DNA of 64,000 nucleotides from an uncultured Bacilli bacterium (GTDB lineage: Bacteria; Bacillota_I; Bacilli_A; RF39; UBA660): positions 186,001 to 250,000 of the forward strand of contig CALVOZ010000001.1 of NCBI GenBank assembly GCA_944350495.1. The letters run 5' to 3'. Within the stretch, counting starts at the first letter, position 1. Each line of letters begins with the position of its first letter. Positions 37,283 through 44,968 of the stretch are shown here, one piece after another. Position numbers and translations under genes: made by a program. Under the pieces are notes generated by a model. The model was not told the origin of the DNA. It searched no databases and saw only the letters and a program-made list of their open reading frames with translations.

Positions 37283-37887
37283 TTTTTTTCACTCCTTTTT
37301 TTGACCTCGATAATTTTAGTAATTTCGGTATTACTTAAAAGTTCATGTAAACCCCTTTTTTCTTTTCTAAATATAACTGTTGCTGCACTAAAAAAAGATA
37401 ATACGAATTGAAATATCGCTAGAATACTTACAACACTGAAATAATATTTACTTGGTAAGATTAATAATAAAACATTACTTAAAAAGATATAACTAATACC
37501 AAAGACAATAGAATATCTAACTAATAATTGCCACATATAAAGTTTTCCTTGATCAAACCGTTCAATTTGGACATGGCACAAATAACATCCTAAAGTTCTA
37601 CCTTTATAAATAAAAGGAATAATAACAAAATACATAAGCATAAATATAAAATAGAGTGAATAATTTAATTGTTGTTCTAACATTCCCTCATAATATAAAT
37701 TTCCATAATTGCTAACGTAGCTATCAAAGCTTATTCTTCCTGACATATAATCTTCCATTATAGAATTTTGTTCTATTTCTAGCATATTTAAATAATCAGA
37801 TTTAGGAATAATTAAATTTATGATTGTAAGCGCTAAAAGAAGTACTAAAAAATCGATTAAAAAAGCCTTAATCCGTATTACTTTCAT
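37234..37887 (-). CDS. RDD family membrane protein
   Basis: A 217-residue membrane protein. The N-terminus MKVIRIKAFLIDFLVLLLAL is the RDD start, here with Arg and Asp in the first helix. GRTLGCYLCHVQIE and the later helices complete the domain. Four or so membrane helices are evident, with a very basic C-terminal tail (KKRSEKKWKKK). Functions in the family vary (transport or ion exchange suggested) and cannot be assigned. It overlaps dusB by 20 bases. Confidence 0.85.
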   Translation of the reverse strand: MKVIRIKAFLIDFLVLLLALTIINLIIPKSDYLNMLEIEQNSIMEDYMSGRISFDSYVSNYGNLYYEGMLEQQLNYSLYFIFMLMYFVIIPFIYKGRTLGCYLCHVQIERFDQGKLYMWQLLVRYSIVFGISYIFLSNVLLLILPSKYYFSVVSILAIFQFVLSFFSAATVIFRKEKRGLHELLSNTEITKIIEVKKRSEKKWKKKIMKKKTQVKSY

Positions 37888-38863
37888 ATTTCAACTCCCT
37901 TTGTTCATATTCTCTTAATAGTTTCATTATCTCTTCTTTAGTATTTGTTTTAAATATCTCTTGTTTTAATTCCTTTCCATTATGCATACCTTTTAAATAC
38001 CAAGCAATATGACTTCTAATTTCTAATATTGCCACTTTATAAGGTTTCGTTTTAAGCAAATTATCTAAGTGATGTTCAATCATATTAACAATATCAATAA
38101 CCGTTCTTTTTTGTGGTAATTTTCTATATTCTAAATAATCAACACATTCTTTAATTAACCAGGGATTTCCTAAAACACCTCGACCAATCATAACTGCATC
38201 ACAATTAGTTTCTTTAATCATTTTTTCAGCATCAAAACAACTTAATATATCACCGTTACCTATTACTGGAATAGAGACACATTGTTTTACAGTACGAATA
38301 ATACTCCAATCTGCTTTACCACTATATCCTTGATTTCTAGTTCGTGGATGCACAGTAATTGCTTGTGCTCCTGCTTTTTCACAAATGCGAGCAATTTCCA
38401 CCGCATTAATACTATTAGCATCCCATCCACTTCTTATTTTTACAGTAACAGGAATAGGTACGGCTTCAACTACACTTTTTACTATTTCATATACTTTCTC
38501 AGGATTTTTTAAAAGTGCACTTCCAGCTTGTGCAGAAACTGCTACTTTGGGAACAGGACATCCCATATTAATATCAATAATATCTGGGCGCATATTTTCA
38601 AAAACATATTTAGCTGCTATGACAAAAGATTCAACATCACTACCAAATATTTGTTGAGCTATTGGTCTTTCTTCCTCAGTCATATATAACATTTCTTGGG
38701 TTTTTTTACTTCCATACATTAATGCCTTATCACTTACCATTTCAGCAATCATATATCCACAACCCATTTCTTTAATGATTGTACGATAAGCATTATTACA
38801 AATACCAGCCATAGGCGCTAAAACAACACGATTAGGGATTTCCACATTTCCTATTTTCCACAT
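37868..38863 (-). CDS. dusB: tRNA-dihydrouridine synthase (DusB-like)
   Basis: An FMN enzyme that reduces uridines in the tRNA D-loop. RVVLAPMAGICNNAYR at the start, DINMGCPVPKV with the conserved catalytic Cys, VKIRSGWD, and VIGNGDI plus VMIGRGVLGNPW binding the flavin phosphate are all present. The length of 331 residues is typical of DusB. A GGTGAA ribosome binding site precedes the ATG. It leads the operon with the RDD protein, the 53-residue protein and the solenoid protein. In Bacillus dusB is linked with lysS, and here lysS is also the next gene downstream of that operon. Confidence 0.95.
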   Translation of the reverse strand: MWKIGNVEIPNRVVLAPMAGICNNAYRTIIKEMGCGYMIAEMVSDKALMYGSKKTQEMLYMTEEERPIAQQIFGSDVESFVIAAKYVFENMRPDIIDINMGCPVPKVAVSAQAGSALLKNPEKVYEIVKSVVEAVPIPVTVKIRSGWDANSINAVEIARICEKAGAQAITVHPRTRNQGYSGKADWSIIRTVKQCVSIPVIGNGDILSCFDAEKMIKETNCDAVMIGRGVLGNPWLIKECVDYLEYRKLPQKRTVIDIVNMIEHHLDNLLKTKPYKVAILEIRSHIAWYLKGMHNGKELKQEIFKTNTKEEIMKLLREYEQRELKYESNTD

Positions 38864-38912
38864 ATATATTCACCTATTATTCATTATACTAGATATTAAT
38901 TAATTTAACAAT

Positions 38913-38941
38913 TAAAAAGCCGTTATAAACTAACGACTTTT
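38913..38941 (-). terminator. Terminator of the 176-residue protein gene
   Basis: The imperfect hairpin AAAGCCGTTA-TAAAC-TAACGACTTT sits just after the stop codon on the minus strand, between A-rich and T-rich flanks. Confidence 0.7.
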
Positions 38942-38945
38942 ATTA

Positions 38946-39476
38946 TTAAAAACTATGATGTTTTCCTATATATTTTTTAAATTTGTCAAATTCTTCTAAA
39001 TCAATACCTGCAATTTTTTCTTTATATAATTTTGATTCACCATGCACTTTGCGGTATTCAGCAGATTCATCATAAAATGATTCTTGATACCAATTATCTT
39101 TTATTTGTTTAAACGAATCGTAGACATGATAATTTTTTATATCTAGTGAAATACCATTGCCTAAGCGTTCAATATAGCTAGAAACATAATAGCTTTTTCC
39201 TTTTTTAGTGATTAAACCAGATATGCATCTATTTTCTGAGCCATTACTAACCGCACCGTTAAAAGAAAATCCTTCATCTACACGTTTAATATGCATGTAA
39301 ACCATTTCAAATTTAGTGTTGTCACCTTCTTTGGCAATATGTTTACTATCTTTCAAATCTTTTGTTTGTCTCAATAGTTGAAATAAAAAATATAAATCTT
39401 CTTGCGATATTGATTCATCACCATTAAACCATTTTTCAAAAACTAATAATTCATCTAATTCTATTTCTGTTGCCAT
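38946..39476 (-). CDS. Hypothetical soluble protein of 176 residues
   Basis: A cytoplasmic protein with a helical N-terminus (EIELDELLVFEKWFNG), then a beta-rich centre (KFEMVYMHIKRVDEGFSF, CISGLITKKGKSYYVSSYIER) that resembles a small antiparallel barrel, and a charged C-terminal helix. There is no signal peptide or known motif. It is flanked by terminators, so it is probably its own transcript. I do not recognise the family. Confidence 0.7.
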   Translation of the reverse strand: MATEIELDELLVFEKWFNGDESISQEDLYFLFQLLRQTKDLKDSKHIAKEGDNTKFEMVYMHIKRVDEGFSFNGAVSNGSENRCISGLITKKGKSYYVSSYIERLGNGISLDIKNYHVYDSFKQIKDNWYQESFYDESAEYRKVHGESKLYKEKIAGIDLEEFDKFKKYIGKHHSF

Positions 39477-39510
39477 TAATTTTCCTCAAATATCATATTT
39501 TTTTCAAACT

Positions 39511-39528
39511 AAAAGGTCATAAGACCTA
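39511..39528 (-). terminator. Weak terminator at the short prepilin gene
   Basis: AGGTC-ATAA-GACCT overlaps the stop codon and is followed by a short T-run on the minus strand. Confidence 0.45.
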
Positions 39529-39861
39529 TTGATATGTACAAACAGCTTTGCCACTTGACATACTAATTTTAACTCTAACTGAATCGGCATCTAACGAATC
39601 AGTCTCTGGATTTTTTAAAGAAGTAGATAAATAGCCTTCATCACGTAACTCTCCTAAGGAAATTGTAAATGGATAAACTTCTCTTTTAATTTCAACATAA
39701 CTTTTAACAGCTAAACAAACAGTGTTATCATATTCTGCTTTTTCATTTTCTTCTGAATTTTTTAAAGTTTTAGTAACCGTTGGAACCGTAAATATTAATA
39801 AAACACCAAGTATAACTAAAACGCCCATCAATTCTACTAATGTAAATCCTCGTTTATTCAT
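39526..39861 (-). CDS. Type IV prepilin-like protein, short form
   Basis: The N-terminus MNKRGFTLVELMGVLVILGV is a class III (prepilin) signal: basic leader, Gly before Phe, Glu at position 5 of the mature protein, then a hydrophobic helix. Cleavage and N-methylation by a PilD/ComC-type peptidase would follow Gly5. The mature domain of about 105 residues has two cysteines (in TVCLAV and AVCTYQ). ComGC- or competence-pseudopilin-like roles are possible. No assembly ATPase, platform protein or peptidase is in the window. It lies downstream of spoVIF. Confidence 0.85.
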   Translation of the reverse strand: MNKRGFTLVELMGVLVILGVLLIFTVPTVTKTLKNSEENEKAEYDNTVCLAVKSYVEIKREVYPFTISLGELRDEGYLSTSLKNPETDSLDADSVRVKISMSSGKAVCTYQ

Positions 39862-39908
39862 ATCATCACCTAGTATTAATTATACCTTAAGTGCTATTTT
39901 TTTACAAT

Positions 39909-40151
39909 CTAAAACATTTTATCTATGTTATTTGGTACCTTATCATTAATAACTGCATTGACAATTTTATCTTCTTGTTCAATTGGTACATCTCTTCCAG
40001 TCATCTCACCTAATTTTTTTATTACATTTCGTAATGTTTTTTCATTTTTTAAATCATTTTCTTGCAACTCACGAGCCAATTCTAAAATTGCATCTTTACT
40101 AACATTAGTTTTTTTCTCAATTCGATTAAATAATTTATCGGAAAATCCCAT
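39909..40151 (-). CDS. spoVIF: SpoVIF-like sporulation protein
   Basis: An 80-residue protein with LFNRIEKKTNVSKDAILELARELQ, NEKTLRNVIKKLGEMTGRDV and EQEDKIVNAVINDKVP. These line up with SpoVIF (YjcC) of Bacillus, a small spore-coat assembly factor of the mother cell: FxxKIEKKTGV, DEKTVRQVI and EDQIVDAIVNGKIP there. The match is from memory and covers the whole length, so I regard it as good but not proven. The ATG follows GGAGGTTATT. Confidence 0.75.
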   Translation of the reverse strand: MGFSDKLFNRIEKKTNVSKDAILELARELQENDLKNEKTLRNVIKKLGEMTGRDVPIEQEDKIVNAVINDKVPNNIDKMF

Positions 40152-40241
40152 AATAACCTCCTACTTTAATATATGAATTAAATTATTATGTGTTATAAGA
40201 AACATGACATAGAAAAAAACAATTGAGCATAAGTAATCAAC

Positions 40242-40267
40242 AAAAAAAGACACAAAAAGATGTGTCT
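40242..40267 (-). terminator. Terminator of der
   Basis: AGACACA-AAAAGA-TGTGTCT with an A-run on the plus strand gives a U-tract after the stem on the minus strand, downstream of the der stop. Confidence 0.85.
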
Positions 40268-40301
40268 AGTTTTATTTTTCTACTTCATAAAAATTTATTT
40301 T

Positions 40302-41612
40302 TTATTGTTCACCTTTATTTTTAAATTGTAATACAATTGGTGTTCCAGTGAAATCAAAAGCTTCTCTAATCTTATTTTCCAAATATCTTTCATAAGAGAA
40401 ATGAATTAGTCCTTTACTATTAACTTGAATATTAAATGTTGGGGGGTTAGTTGATACTTGTGTTGAAAAATATATTTTTAATCTCTTACCTTTATATGAT
40501 GGTGGTAAATTTAATGAATACGCATCTGTAATTACATTGTTTAATAAACTAGTTTTTATTTCTTTTCTAGTATTTTCATAAGCCCTTAATACTTCTGGCA
40601 TTAAAGTATGAATACGTTTCTTAGTTTTTGCAGAAAGAAACACAACATTAACAAAACTCATAAATTGAAAATTTGCCTCAATATCATTTTTCCACTTACG
40701 CATTGCTGAATCTTTATCATTTACAGTATCCCACTTGTTAACTACAAGTACTACAGCTTTTCCAGCTTCTAGTGCATAACCAGCAATATGTTTGTCATGC
40801 TCAACAATTCCTTCTTCTGCATTAATTACAATACAACATACGTCAGATCTATCAATTGCTTTCATACTACGTAATAAACTATAACGTTCAACTGTTTCAT
40901 AAACTTTACCTTTTTTACGCATTCCTGCAGTATCAATCACAACATATTCTTTTCCATGATAAGTAAATTGCGTATCAATAGCATCTCTAGTAGTACCGGC
41001 AACATCACTTACAATAACTCTTTCTTCATTTAAAAGAGCATTAACTAAACTACTTTTACCAACATTTGGTCGACCAATAATAGAGAACTTAACTATATCT
41101 TTATACTCTTCTTCAATAGGTTCAAAATTAGTAACTATTTCATCTAATAGTTCTCCAATACCTAAATTATGTTCTCCACTAACTTTTAAATATTTGTCAA
41201 ATCCTAATTCGTAAAATTCATACTCCGTATCTTTTACTTTACTACTATCACACTTATTAATTGCTACAATAACCTTACGATTACTTTTAACTAACATATC
41301 ACGAACAGCAAAGTCATTTGCTGTTAAGCCTTCTTTACCGTCAACAACAAATACAATAACATCTGCTTCATCAATTGCTAACTCTGCTTGAACTTTAATT
41401 TCATTATTAAAAGCATTAACTTCTAAATCAATTCCACCTGTATCGATTAAATGAAAACAATAATCACGGTATTCAACCGTTCCATAAATACGATCTCTTG
41501 TAATTCCTGGTGTATCTTCAATAATTGATATTTTTTTACCAACCATACGATTAAAAATTGTACTCTTACCTACATTTGGTCGCCCTAAAAGTGCCACAAC
41601 AGGCTTTTTCAT
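40302..41612 (-). CDS. der: Ribosome assembly GTPase Der (EngA)
   Basis: Der has two tandem GTPase domains followed by a KH-like domain and is needed for 50S assembly. GRPNVGKSTIFNR begins domain one and GRPNVGKSSLVNA domain two. DTPGITRD and DTAGMRKKG are the G3 regions, NKCD and NKWD the G4 regions. The C-terminal KH domain ends with FTGTPIVLQFKNKGE. The length of 436 residues is standard. GGAGGG lies upstream, with an extended -10 near 41638. Confidence 0.98.
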   Translation of the reverse strand: MKKPVVALLGRPNVGKSTIFNRMVGKKISIIEDTPGITRDRIYGTVEYRDYCFHLIDTGGIDLEVNAFNNEIKVQAELAIDEADVIVFVVDGKEGLTANDFAVRDMLVKSNRKVIVAINKCDSSKVKDTEYEFYELGFDKYLKVSGEHNLGIGELLDEIVTNFEPIEEEYKDIVKFSIIGRPNVGKSSLVNALLNEERVIVSDVAGTTRDAIDTQFTYHGKEYVVIDTAGMRKKGKVYETVERYSLLRSMKAIDRSDVCCIVINAEEGIVEHDKHIAGYALEAGKAVVLVVNKWDTVNDKDSAMRKWKNDIEANFQFMSFVNVVFLSAKTKKRIHTLMPEVLRAYENTRKEIKTSLLNNVITDAYSLNLPPSYKGKRLKIYFSTQVSTNPPTFNIQVNSKGLIHFSYERYLENKIREAFDFTGTPIVLQFKNKGEQ

Positions 41613-41668
41613 AACACCAGCCCTCCTTTACGTACGTATTATATCATGAATAAATAAAAAATAAAATA

Positions 41669-41700
41669 AAAAAGTTCAACATTAAATCGTTGAACTTTTT
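41669..41700 (-). terminator. Terminator of the Ala/Thr-rich prepilin gene
   Basis: AAAAAGTTCAAC-ATTAAATC-GTTGAACTTTTT just beyond the stop codon, with A- and T-rich flanks. Confidence 0.88.
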
Positions 41701-41716
41701 ATTAATATAATTATAA

Positions 41717-42175
41717 TTAATTTGCGTCAGCAGTAAATCCAGCATTGATATTTCCTGAATATGTTGTTTCAGTATAAGCACCAACTTGGCATTTTGTTAA
41801 TGTAACATTACCACTAGCTGGGTCATATGTTATATCTTCACATACTACATCACTACCAGAATATGTTACAGCTTTTTGAGCACCTGTAGCTGCTATAGTT
41901 CCTTCTTTAGCTTCTGGTGAAGCATCGATAACACATGTATCAGCTGATGTTGCGCAAATAGTGATTGCACCTGCATCAGCAGTTGTAGTCATATATGTAG
42001 TTACTGTTGTTTGAATAGCATCAGCATATTGTTCAACAGAACGTACCCTTGCAGACTCTCTTGCATCCTCGATAATTCCTAAAATAATAGGTGAAGCAAT
42101 TAATGCAATAACTGCTAAGATAACAATAACAGCTAATAATTCGATTAATGTAAACCCTTTCTTATTCATTTTCAT
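41717..42175 (-). CDS. Type IV prepilin-like protein, Ala/Thr-rich
   Basis: A 152-residue protein with the prepilin signal MKMNKKGFTLIELLAVIVIL, so cleavage before Phe and a Glu at mature position 5. After the helix, a mature domain rich in Thr, Ala and Gly (over 50 such residues) contains four cysteines (TICA, DTCVI, VVCED, TKCQV) in a spacing that allows two disulfides, as in major pilins. Its codon mix is richer in G and C than its neighbours, as expected for a highly expressed or exported protein. AGGTGGTG precedes the start. A near-consensus promoter with a palindrome over the -10 lies upstream. Confidence 0.88.
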   Translation of the reverse strand: MKMNKKGFTLIELLAVIVILAVIALIASPIILGIIEDARESARVRSVEQYADAIQTTVTTYMTTTADAGAITICATSADTCVIDASPEAKEGTIAATGAQKAVTYSGSDVVCEDITYDPASGNVTLTKCQVGAYTETTYSGNINAGFTADAN

Positions 42176-42197
42176 ATTTTCACCACCTTATCTTTTT

Positions 42198-42237
42198 ATA
42201 CGATATAATCGTATCACAATATTGCAATTTTTGTCAA
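42198..42237 (-). promoter_or_regulatory. Strong promoter with a palindromic operator over the -10 of the pilin gene
   Basis: On the minus strand a perfect TTGACA (plus 42232-42237), an 18-base spacer and TACGAT (plus 42208-42213, preceded by TGA as an extended -10) drive the pilin gene. The plus-strand palindrome ATACGAT-ATA-ATCGTAT (42198-42214) covers the -10 and the start site, a typical place for a repressor. Confidence 0.7.
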
Positions 42238-42272
42238 TAAAATCGCCTAAAATTTATTTTGATACTTTCCCT

Positions 42273-43265
42273 TTACATTATGTGATTATGAAGTAATTTA
42301 TTTAAAGAATTACCCAAAAGACTGCTTAATTCTTGAATTACAAAGTCTATTTCCTTAGGCGTTACCATTAGATTATAATCAATTGGATTTAAAACTTCGT
42401 AAATCAGTTTTTTTGTGTCACTTTCATCTAAACAACCGATGAGTCCTAAAACTTTTTTCTTATCCTCATCACTTAAAGATACATCTTCTTTCAAGTAGTT
42501 TATCTTGGTCATTAATTTTAATTTATGGTTGTTAAGATTATTCTTCATATAAATATAATGTTTAGTTATAAAATTTAAAGTATCGCTCACAATAGTAGCA
42601 GCATCGACAACAGTTGGAACACCTAGAGCAATTACGGGAATACCTAAAATATCTTTACTTATTTCTTTACGTTTATTTCCTATTCCACTACCAGGATGAA
42701 TTCCCGTATCAGTCATTTGAATAGTTTTATTCAAACGTTCAATTGAAGAACTAGCTAAAGAATCAATTACAATTATTTTATCTGGTTTTAATAACTCGAC
42801 TAACTTAGTTAATATATCACTAGACTCAATACCAGTCTTACCCATAACATTTGTATTAAAAGCTGATACTCTTTGATAAGTATTATCTTGAATTCCCATA
42901 GAATATAAATGATTAGTAACAATAACGTTATTGATTGTTAAAGGCCCTAAAGCATCAGGGGTAGATCGTTCATTACCTAGTCCAATAATTAAAATGTGTT
43001 CTTCCTTACTTTTTATTCTTAATATTTTTTTTAACTCTTTAATAATTATATTTTGTAAATTAGGATTTTTTAAATCAGTGAATTCAATTGTAATATATTT
43101 TCCTGGTTTATAATTAATCATTTTACTACCTTTCCTACTAACTAAAACATTAGTTATCCGAATATCATCGATTACTACTTCTTTAGTTTTAATTCCATCA
43201 ACATTTTTATCTTCAATAAGTTCTAAAGCTAAATCAGTTCTTTTTAAATTAAGATTATGTTCCAT
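42273..43265 (-). CDS. gpr: Germination protease GPR (spore protease)
   Basis: GPR degrades small acid-soluble spore proteins during germination and is made as a zymogen in the forespore. The protein shows IIGLGNERSTPDALGP, IVIDSLASSSIERLNKTIQ, DTGIHPGSGIGNKRKE and VIALGVPTVVDAATI, all highly conserved in GPR. The length of 330 residues is slightly below the B. subtilis 368. It lies divergently beside rpsT, the classic Bacillus arrangement. This is strong evidence that the lineage makes endospores. SASP genes themselves are not seen in this window. Confidence 0.95.
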   Translation of the reverse strand: MEHNLNLKRTDLALELIEDKNVDGIKTKEVVIDDIRITNVLVSRKGSKMINYKPGKYITIEFTDLKNPNLQNIIIKELKKILRIKSKEEHILIIGLGNERSTPDALGPLTINNVIVTNHLYSMGIQDNTYQRVSAFNTNVMGKTGIESSDILTKLVELLKPDKIIVIDSLASSSIERLNKTIQMTDTGIHPGSGIGNKRKEISKDILGIPVIALGVPTVVDAATIVSDTLNFITKHYIYMKNNLNNHKLKLMTKINYLKEDVSLSDEDKKKVLGLIGCLDESDTKKLIYEVLNPIDYNLMVTPKEIDFVIQELSSLLGNSLNKLLHNHIM

Positions 43266-43306
43266 ACAATCACCATTAATATTTTTAACAAAATTACTTA
43301 TTTTAT

Positions 43307-43335
43307 TTGCTTTTTAAGAGGATTTTTGCTAAAAT
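43307..43335 (+). promoter_or_regulatory. Promoter of rpsT
   Basis: TTGCTT, a 17-base spacer and TAAAAT lie about 34 bases upstream of the rpsT start codon. Confidence 0.65.
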
Positions 43336-43368
43336 ATGAATGTATGCGTAATCAGGAGGTGAATTTAT

Positions 43369-43632
43369 ATGCCAAATATGAAAAATGCTGAGAAAAAAAT
43401 CTTAATAGACGCTAAGAGAGAAGTAACAAATAATAACTACGAAGCTAGTATGAAAACAGCTATGAAAAACGTTGAAAGAGCTGTTGCTAAAAACGATAAA
43501 GAAAAAGCAGCTGCTGCATTAAAAACTGCTATTAAATCTATTGATAAAGCTACTAAAAACGGAGTATCTAGCAAAAATAAAAGTGCAAGAAATAAAGCTC
43601 GTTTAACAAAAAAAGTTAATACAATGGAGTAA
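43369..43632 (+). CDS. rpsT: 30S ribosomal protein bS20
   Basis: An 87-residue, highly basic helical protein beginning MPNMKNAEKK, with the bS20 features of repeated Lys/Arg/Ala-rich helices and the KSARNKARLTKKV end. It binds 16S rRNA in the 30S body. AGGAGGTGAATTTAT precedes the ATG at ideal spacing. It diverges from gpr and is followed by a strong terminator. Confidence 0.95.
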   Translation: MPNMKNAEKKILIDAKREVTNNNYEASMKTAMKNVERAVAKNDKEKAAAALKTAIKSIDKATKNGVSSKNKSARNKARLTKKVNTME

Positions 43633-43650
43633 TGTACTCCTTTTTTTTTT
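43626..43650 (+). terminator. Terminator of rpsT
   Basis: GGAGTA-ATG-TACTCC followed by ten T residues, overlapping the rpsT stop codon. Confidence 0.92.
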
Positions 43651-43681
43651 GCATTTATGATAAAATGATTATGGTGAGGAT

Positions 43682-44611
43682 ATGAAATTTTTTAAAAAAT
43701 TATTTAGTCTAGCTGTAACAATAATTATTATTATTGCAATTATAAATTATAAAAAAATAAGTAATTATATTGTTAATAATTATATATATAATAAATATGC
43801 TACTATTGAAATTACTAAAGGCGAATATTCAAAAGAAATCGATTATGGATTTGTGCAAATAACCGATGACTTTATTGCTAAAAATTATAAACATATCTTA
43901 AATATTGTATATACTATTTTAGATAGTGGTAATGACACTTTTTCTTTTTATTGTGACGAGAATTACAAAAATTGTTTAAACGATGTTGATAATTTAATAT
44001 CAGAAAATGGAAGTAGTATTTTATCTGATATCAATAACTATGTTCATCCATATTACACTTATAAGAATATTGTAATTACAACTAATAGTTTAGGTAAAGT
44101 AACAGTTACCTTAGAAAAACAATACACCAAAGAAGAAATAGAATATATAAATAGCGAATTAGATAAAATTACTGCTGTTACCGAAAAAGATAAAAACAAT
44201 GAACAAGATAAAATCTTAGCTTTTCATGATTATATAATTAATCACACTAAATATGATATAGAGAGAGCTGACAATATGAATTCACCAATCTTTAAAGATA
44301 GTCAAACTCACACAGCTTATGGATTATTACATGAAAAAAAATCTTTATGCGGTGGATATAGTGATATTTTATCAATTTATCTTCATAGACTAAATATTCC
44401 TAATTATCGAATTTCAGATAATAATCACGTTTGGAATTTAGTTAAAATGGATACTTGGAAACACCTAGACGCCACTTGGGATGATCCAGTTACTAATACA
44501 GGAGAAGATATTTTACTACATGACTATTTTTTAATCAGTACTAAAGAATTAAAAAATAACGATAATATTGAGCATCAATTTAATGAAAATGTTTATTTAG
44601 AAGCAAAATAA
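43682..44611 (+). CDS. Membrane-anchored transglutaminase-like protein
   Basis: A 309-residue protein with an N-terminal signal anchor (about residues 8-22) and an extracytoplasmic transglutaminase-like core. The catalytic triad is readable as SLCGGYSD (Cys223), NNHVWNLV (His249) and HLDATWDDP (Asp263), the usual order and spacing. The about 160-residue spacer before it carries two Cys near residues 91 and 98. Such domains act as proteases or peptidoglycan/protein cross-linking enzymes. The specific role is open. Its 3' end meets the rbfA terminator. Confidence 0.88.
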   Translation: MKFFKKLFSLAVTIIIIIAIINYKKISNYIVNNYIYNKYATIEITKGEYSKEIDYGFVQITDDFIAKNYKHILNIVYTILDSGNDTFSFYCDENYKNCLNDVDNLISENGSSILSDINNYVHPYYTYKNIVITTNSLGKVTVTLEKQYTKEEIEYINSELDKITAVTEKDKNNEQDKILAFHDYIINHTKYDIERADNMNSPIFKDSQTHTAYGLLHEKKSLCGGYSDILSIYLHRLNIPNYRISDNNHVWNLVKMDTWKHLDATWDDPVTNTGEDILLHDYFLISTKELKNNDNIEHQFNENVYLEAK

Positions 44612-44634
44612 AATCCATGATTATTCATGGATTT
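44611..44634. terminator. Bidirectional terminator between the transglutaminase gene and rbfA
   Basis: AAATCCATGA-TTAT-TCATGGATTT overlaps the rbfA stop codon and ends both convergent genes. Confidence 0.8.
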
Positions 44635-44959
44635 CTTTTATTATTTCTTCTATTTTTTGACCATATTCTAATGATTCATCATAAACAAATTCCAATTGTG
44701 GAATATGTCTAATATCAACTCTAGTGGCTAAAGATTTACGAATAAAACCTTTAGCATTTTTTAATGCCTTTAAAGCTTCTGTTCTTAATTCATCTTTTAA
44801 GATTGTAACATATACTTTACAATAACTTAAATCATTAGTTGTTTTTACAGCTGTAACTGTGACAAATTTAATATTTGTATCTTTTACTTCGTTGGCTAAA
44901 ACATAGCTAATTTCTCTTTTTATAGCACTATTAATTCTCTCTAATTTAATACTGTTCAT
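44621..44959 (-). CDS. rbfA: 30S ribosome-binding factor RbfA
   Basis: RbfA matures the 16S rRNA 5' end in the 30S subunit. The KH-like domain shows INSAIKREISYVL, FVTVTAVKTTNDLSYCKVYV and HIPQLEFVYDESLEYG. At 112 residues it has normal length. It ends the rimP-nusA-infB operon, ten bases beyond infB. Confidence 0.94.
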   Translation of the reverse strand: MNSIKLERINSAIKREISYVLANEVKDTNIKFVTVTAVKTTNDLSYCKVYVTILKDELRTEALKALKNAKGFIRKSLATRVDIRHIPQLEFVYDESLEYGQKIEEIIKEIHE

Positions 44960-44968
44960 ACATCACCA

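Noticed and set aside
40152-40301. Another small gene between spoVIF and der
   Set aside because: Only very short frames without ribosome binding sites are seen; the region holds the der terminator and the spoVIF upstream sequence.
39000-43700. Mobile island or prophage around the pilin genes
   Set aside because: No integrase, transposase, attachment repeats or tRNA is present, and der, gpr and rpsT are core genes. The higher GC of the pilin is explained by its Ala/Thr-rich protein.
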